Assembly (NCBI RefSeq): GCF_000717025.1
Contig: NZ_JNXG01000015.1
Span: 62,001-126,000 of the forward strand
Length of the DNA: 64,000 nucleotides
Source of the DNA: Streptomyces atroolivaceus
Lineage (GTDB): Bacteria > Actinomycetota > Actinomycetes > Streptomycetales > Streptomycetaceae
Reading direction: 5' to 3'
Shown: positions 63,074 through 64,000 of the stretch, piece after piece
Layout: each line of letters begins with the position of its first letter
Numbering within the stretch: the first letter of the stretch is position 1
Translations under genes and position numbers: made by a program
Notes under the pieces: generated by a model
Databases searched by the model: none
Seen by the model: only the letters and a program-made list of their open reading frames with translations
Told to the model about the DNA's origin: nothing

Positions 63074-64000
63074 TCAGGTCTCGCCGTTGCGGAGCGTGCG
63101 GCGCTGGACCAGGACGGCGGCGACGATGATGGCGCCCTTGGCGATCTGCTGGACGTCGCTCTGCAGGTTGTTCAGCGCGAAGATGTTGGTGATCGTGGTG
63201 AAGATGAGGACCCCGAGCACGGAGCCGACGATGGTGCCCCGGCCCCCGCTCAGGAGGGTGCCTCCGATGATCGCGGCGGCGATGGCGTCGAGTTCGTACA
63301 GATTGCCGTTGGTGTTCTGGCCGGAGCCCGACAGGATGATCAGCATGAAGGCGGCGATGCCGCAGCACAGCCCGGAGAGCAGGTAGAGGTAGAGCCGCTG
63401 GCGTCGTACGTCGATGCCGGCGAGCCTGGCCGCCTCCGCGTTGCCGCCGATGGCGACCGTGCGCCGTCCGAACGTCGTCCTGTTCAGGATCAGCCAGCCG
63501 ACGACGGTGACCGCGGCGAAGACCAGGACCAGGGGCGGGATGCCCAGCACGTAGGCGTCGGGCAGGCCCAGGTCGAGGACCGACTGGACGGTGACGATCT
63601 GTGTCTTGCCGTCGGTGATCTGCAGGGCCAGCCCGCGGGCCGAGGCGAGCATGGCAAGCGTGGCGATGAAGGGGACCAGACGCCCGTAGGCGATGAGGAC
63701 GCCGTTGACGAGCCCGGCGGCGAGTCCGACGATCACGGCGGTGAAGAGGATGCCCGCGAAGCCGAAGTCCTGGGTGGCGAGCGTGGTCGCCCAGACCGAG
63801 GCGAGGGCCACCATCGCGCCGACCGACAGGTCGATGCCGCCGCCGATGATGACCAGGGTCACGCCGACGGTGACGACGCCGATGACGGAGGACTGCGTCA
63901 GGATCAGCTGGAGGTTCCCGGTGTCCAGGAACGCGTCGGGTTCGGTGAGGCCACCGACGAGTGCCAGCACGGCCAGTACGCCGAGCAACGACAGGTTACG
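63074..64000 (-). CDS. Sugar ABC transporter permease (partial, runs off the window)
   Basis: At least 309 residues of a BPD_transp_2 (RbsC-like) permease with about eight membrane helices: IGGGIDLSVGAMVALAS, FIATLAMLASARGLALQI, AIGGNAEAARLAGIDVRRQR and ELDAIAAAIIGGTLLSGGRG. The N-terminus lies beyond the right edge; an RbsA-like ATPase gene is expected there. Unlike the rbs operon, the binding protein here is separate. Confidence 0.92.
   Translation of the reverse strand, partial: RNLSLLGVLAVLALVGGLTEPDAFLDTGNLQLILTQSSVIGVVTVGVTLVIIGGGIDLSVGAMVALASVWATTLATQDFGFAGILFTAVIVGLAAGLVNGVLIAYGRLVPFIATLAMLASARGLALQITDGKTQIVTVQSVLDLGLPDAYVLGIPPLVLVFAAVTVVGWLILNRTTFGRRTVAIGGNAEAARLAGIDVRRQRLYLYLLSGLCCGIAAFMLIILSGSGQNTNGNLYELDAIAAAIIGGTLLSGGRGTIVGSVLGVLIFTTITNIFALNNLQSDVQQIAKGAIIVAAVLVQRRTLRNGET

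Overview
The window looks like a piece of a Streptomyces (or very close actinomycete) chromosome. Coding DNA is very GC-rich with G/C-biased third positions. GTG starts, ATGA/GTGA stop-start overlaps and leaderless promoters are common, and many families are typical of the genus: a conservon, SAM-dependent methyltransferases of the Methyltransf_19 type, an AA10 LPMO behind a CebR box, an EboA-F operon and SulP/carbonic anhydrase. Almost no TTA codons are seen; two clear exceptions lie in regulatory or signalling genes.

Layout. 0-4.5 kb: a small helical protein and a membrane-anchored NACHT NTPase, translationally coupled and sharing a short Gly-Arg-Asp-Gln motif in the arrangement of Bell/NLR amyloid-signalling pairs, followed by a HEAT-like protein. 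4.5-13.8 kb: an accessory stretch with several broken genes (AraC start fragment, frameshifted SMI1/KNR4 protein, IS transposase fragment, N-truncated GlxA-type regulator abutting an MFS remnant) around an RTX-like secreted protein, an LPMO under a perfect CebR operator, an alpha/beta hydrolase and a YceI protein. 14-21.5 kb: two related methyltransferases, a hydrolase, an ankyrin protein, a hemerythrin protein, a membrane glycosyltransferase, a GtrA-like protein and a DUF1772 protein. 21.6-27.9 kb: a large HelD/UvrD-type helicase with an extra C-terminal domain, a lipoprotein, an N-formylglutamate amidohydrolase-like enzyme and a VOC protein.

28-34 kb: a ribose operon read leftwards, rbsR-rbsA-rbsCB(fused)-rbsK-rbsD, with two LacI-type operators in front. 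34.7-39.2 kb: a small secreted protein, a beta-carbonic anhydrase overlapping a SulP transporter (a likely bicarbonate module), tRNA-Leu(GAG) and a DUF2254 membrane protein. 39.8-46.3 kb: a conservon, cvnA-B-C-D plus two P450s and a crotonase-fold protein, with a double-roadblock CvnB and a TTA codon in cvnC. 46.3-47.4 kb: decayed acyl-CoA synthetase and transporter remnants closed by a strong terminator.

47.4-55.7 kb: an ebo-type operon read leftwards (inositol-phosphate-synthase-like, UbiA/EboC, TIM barrel, EboA, TatD/EboB, EboE, EboF), nearly every gene overlapping the next, then a Tat-exported TIM-barrel protein. 55.7-64 kb: a secreted multidomain propeller/PKD/ThuA/DUF1080 protein, a TIM-barrel isomerase, a Gfo/Idh/MocA oxidoreductase and a sugar ABC transporter (binding protein and permease, the latter running off the window). 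The ebo operon and the ThuA gene meet at a block of pure G and C homopolymers (55729-55813) that truncates the ThuA protein and looks like an assembly artefact; coordinates and gene content across it should be treated as uncertain.
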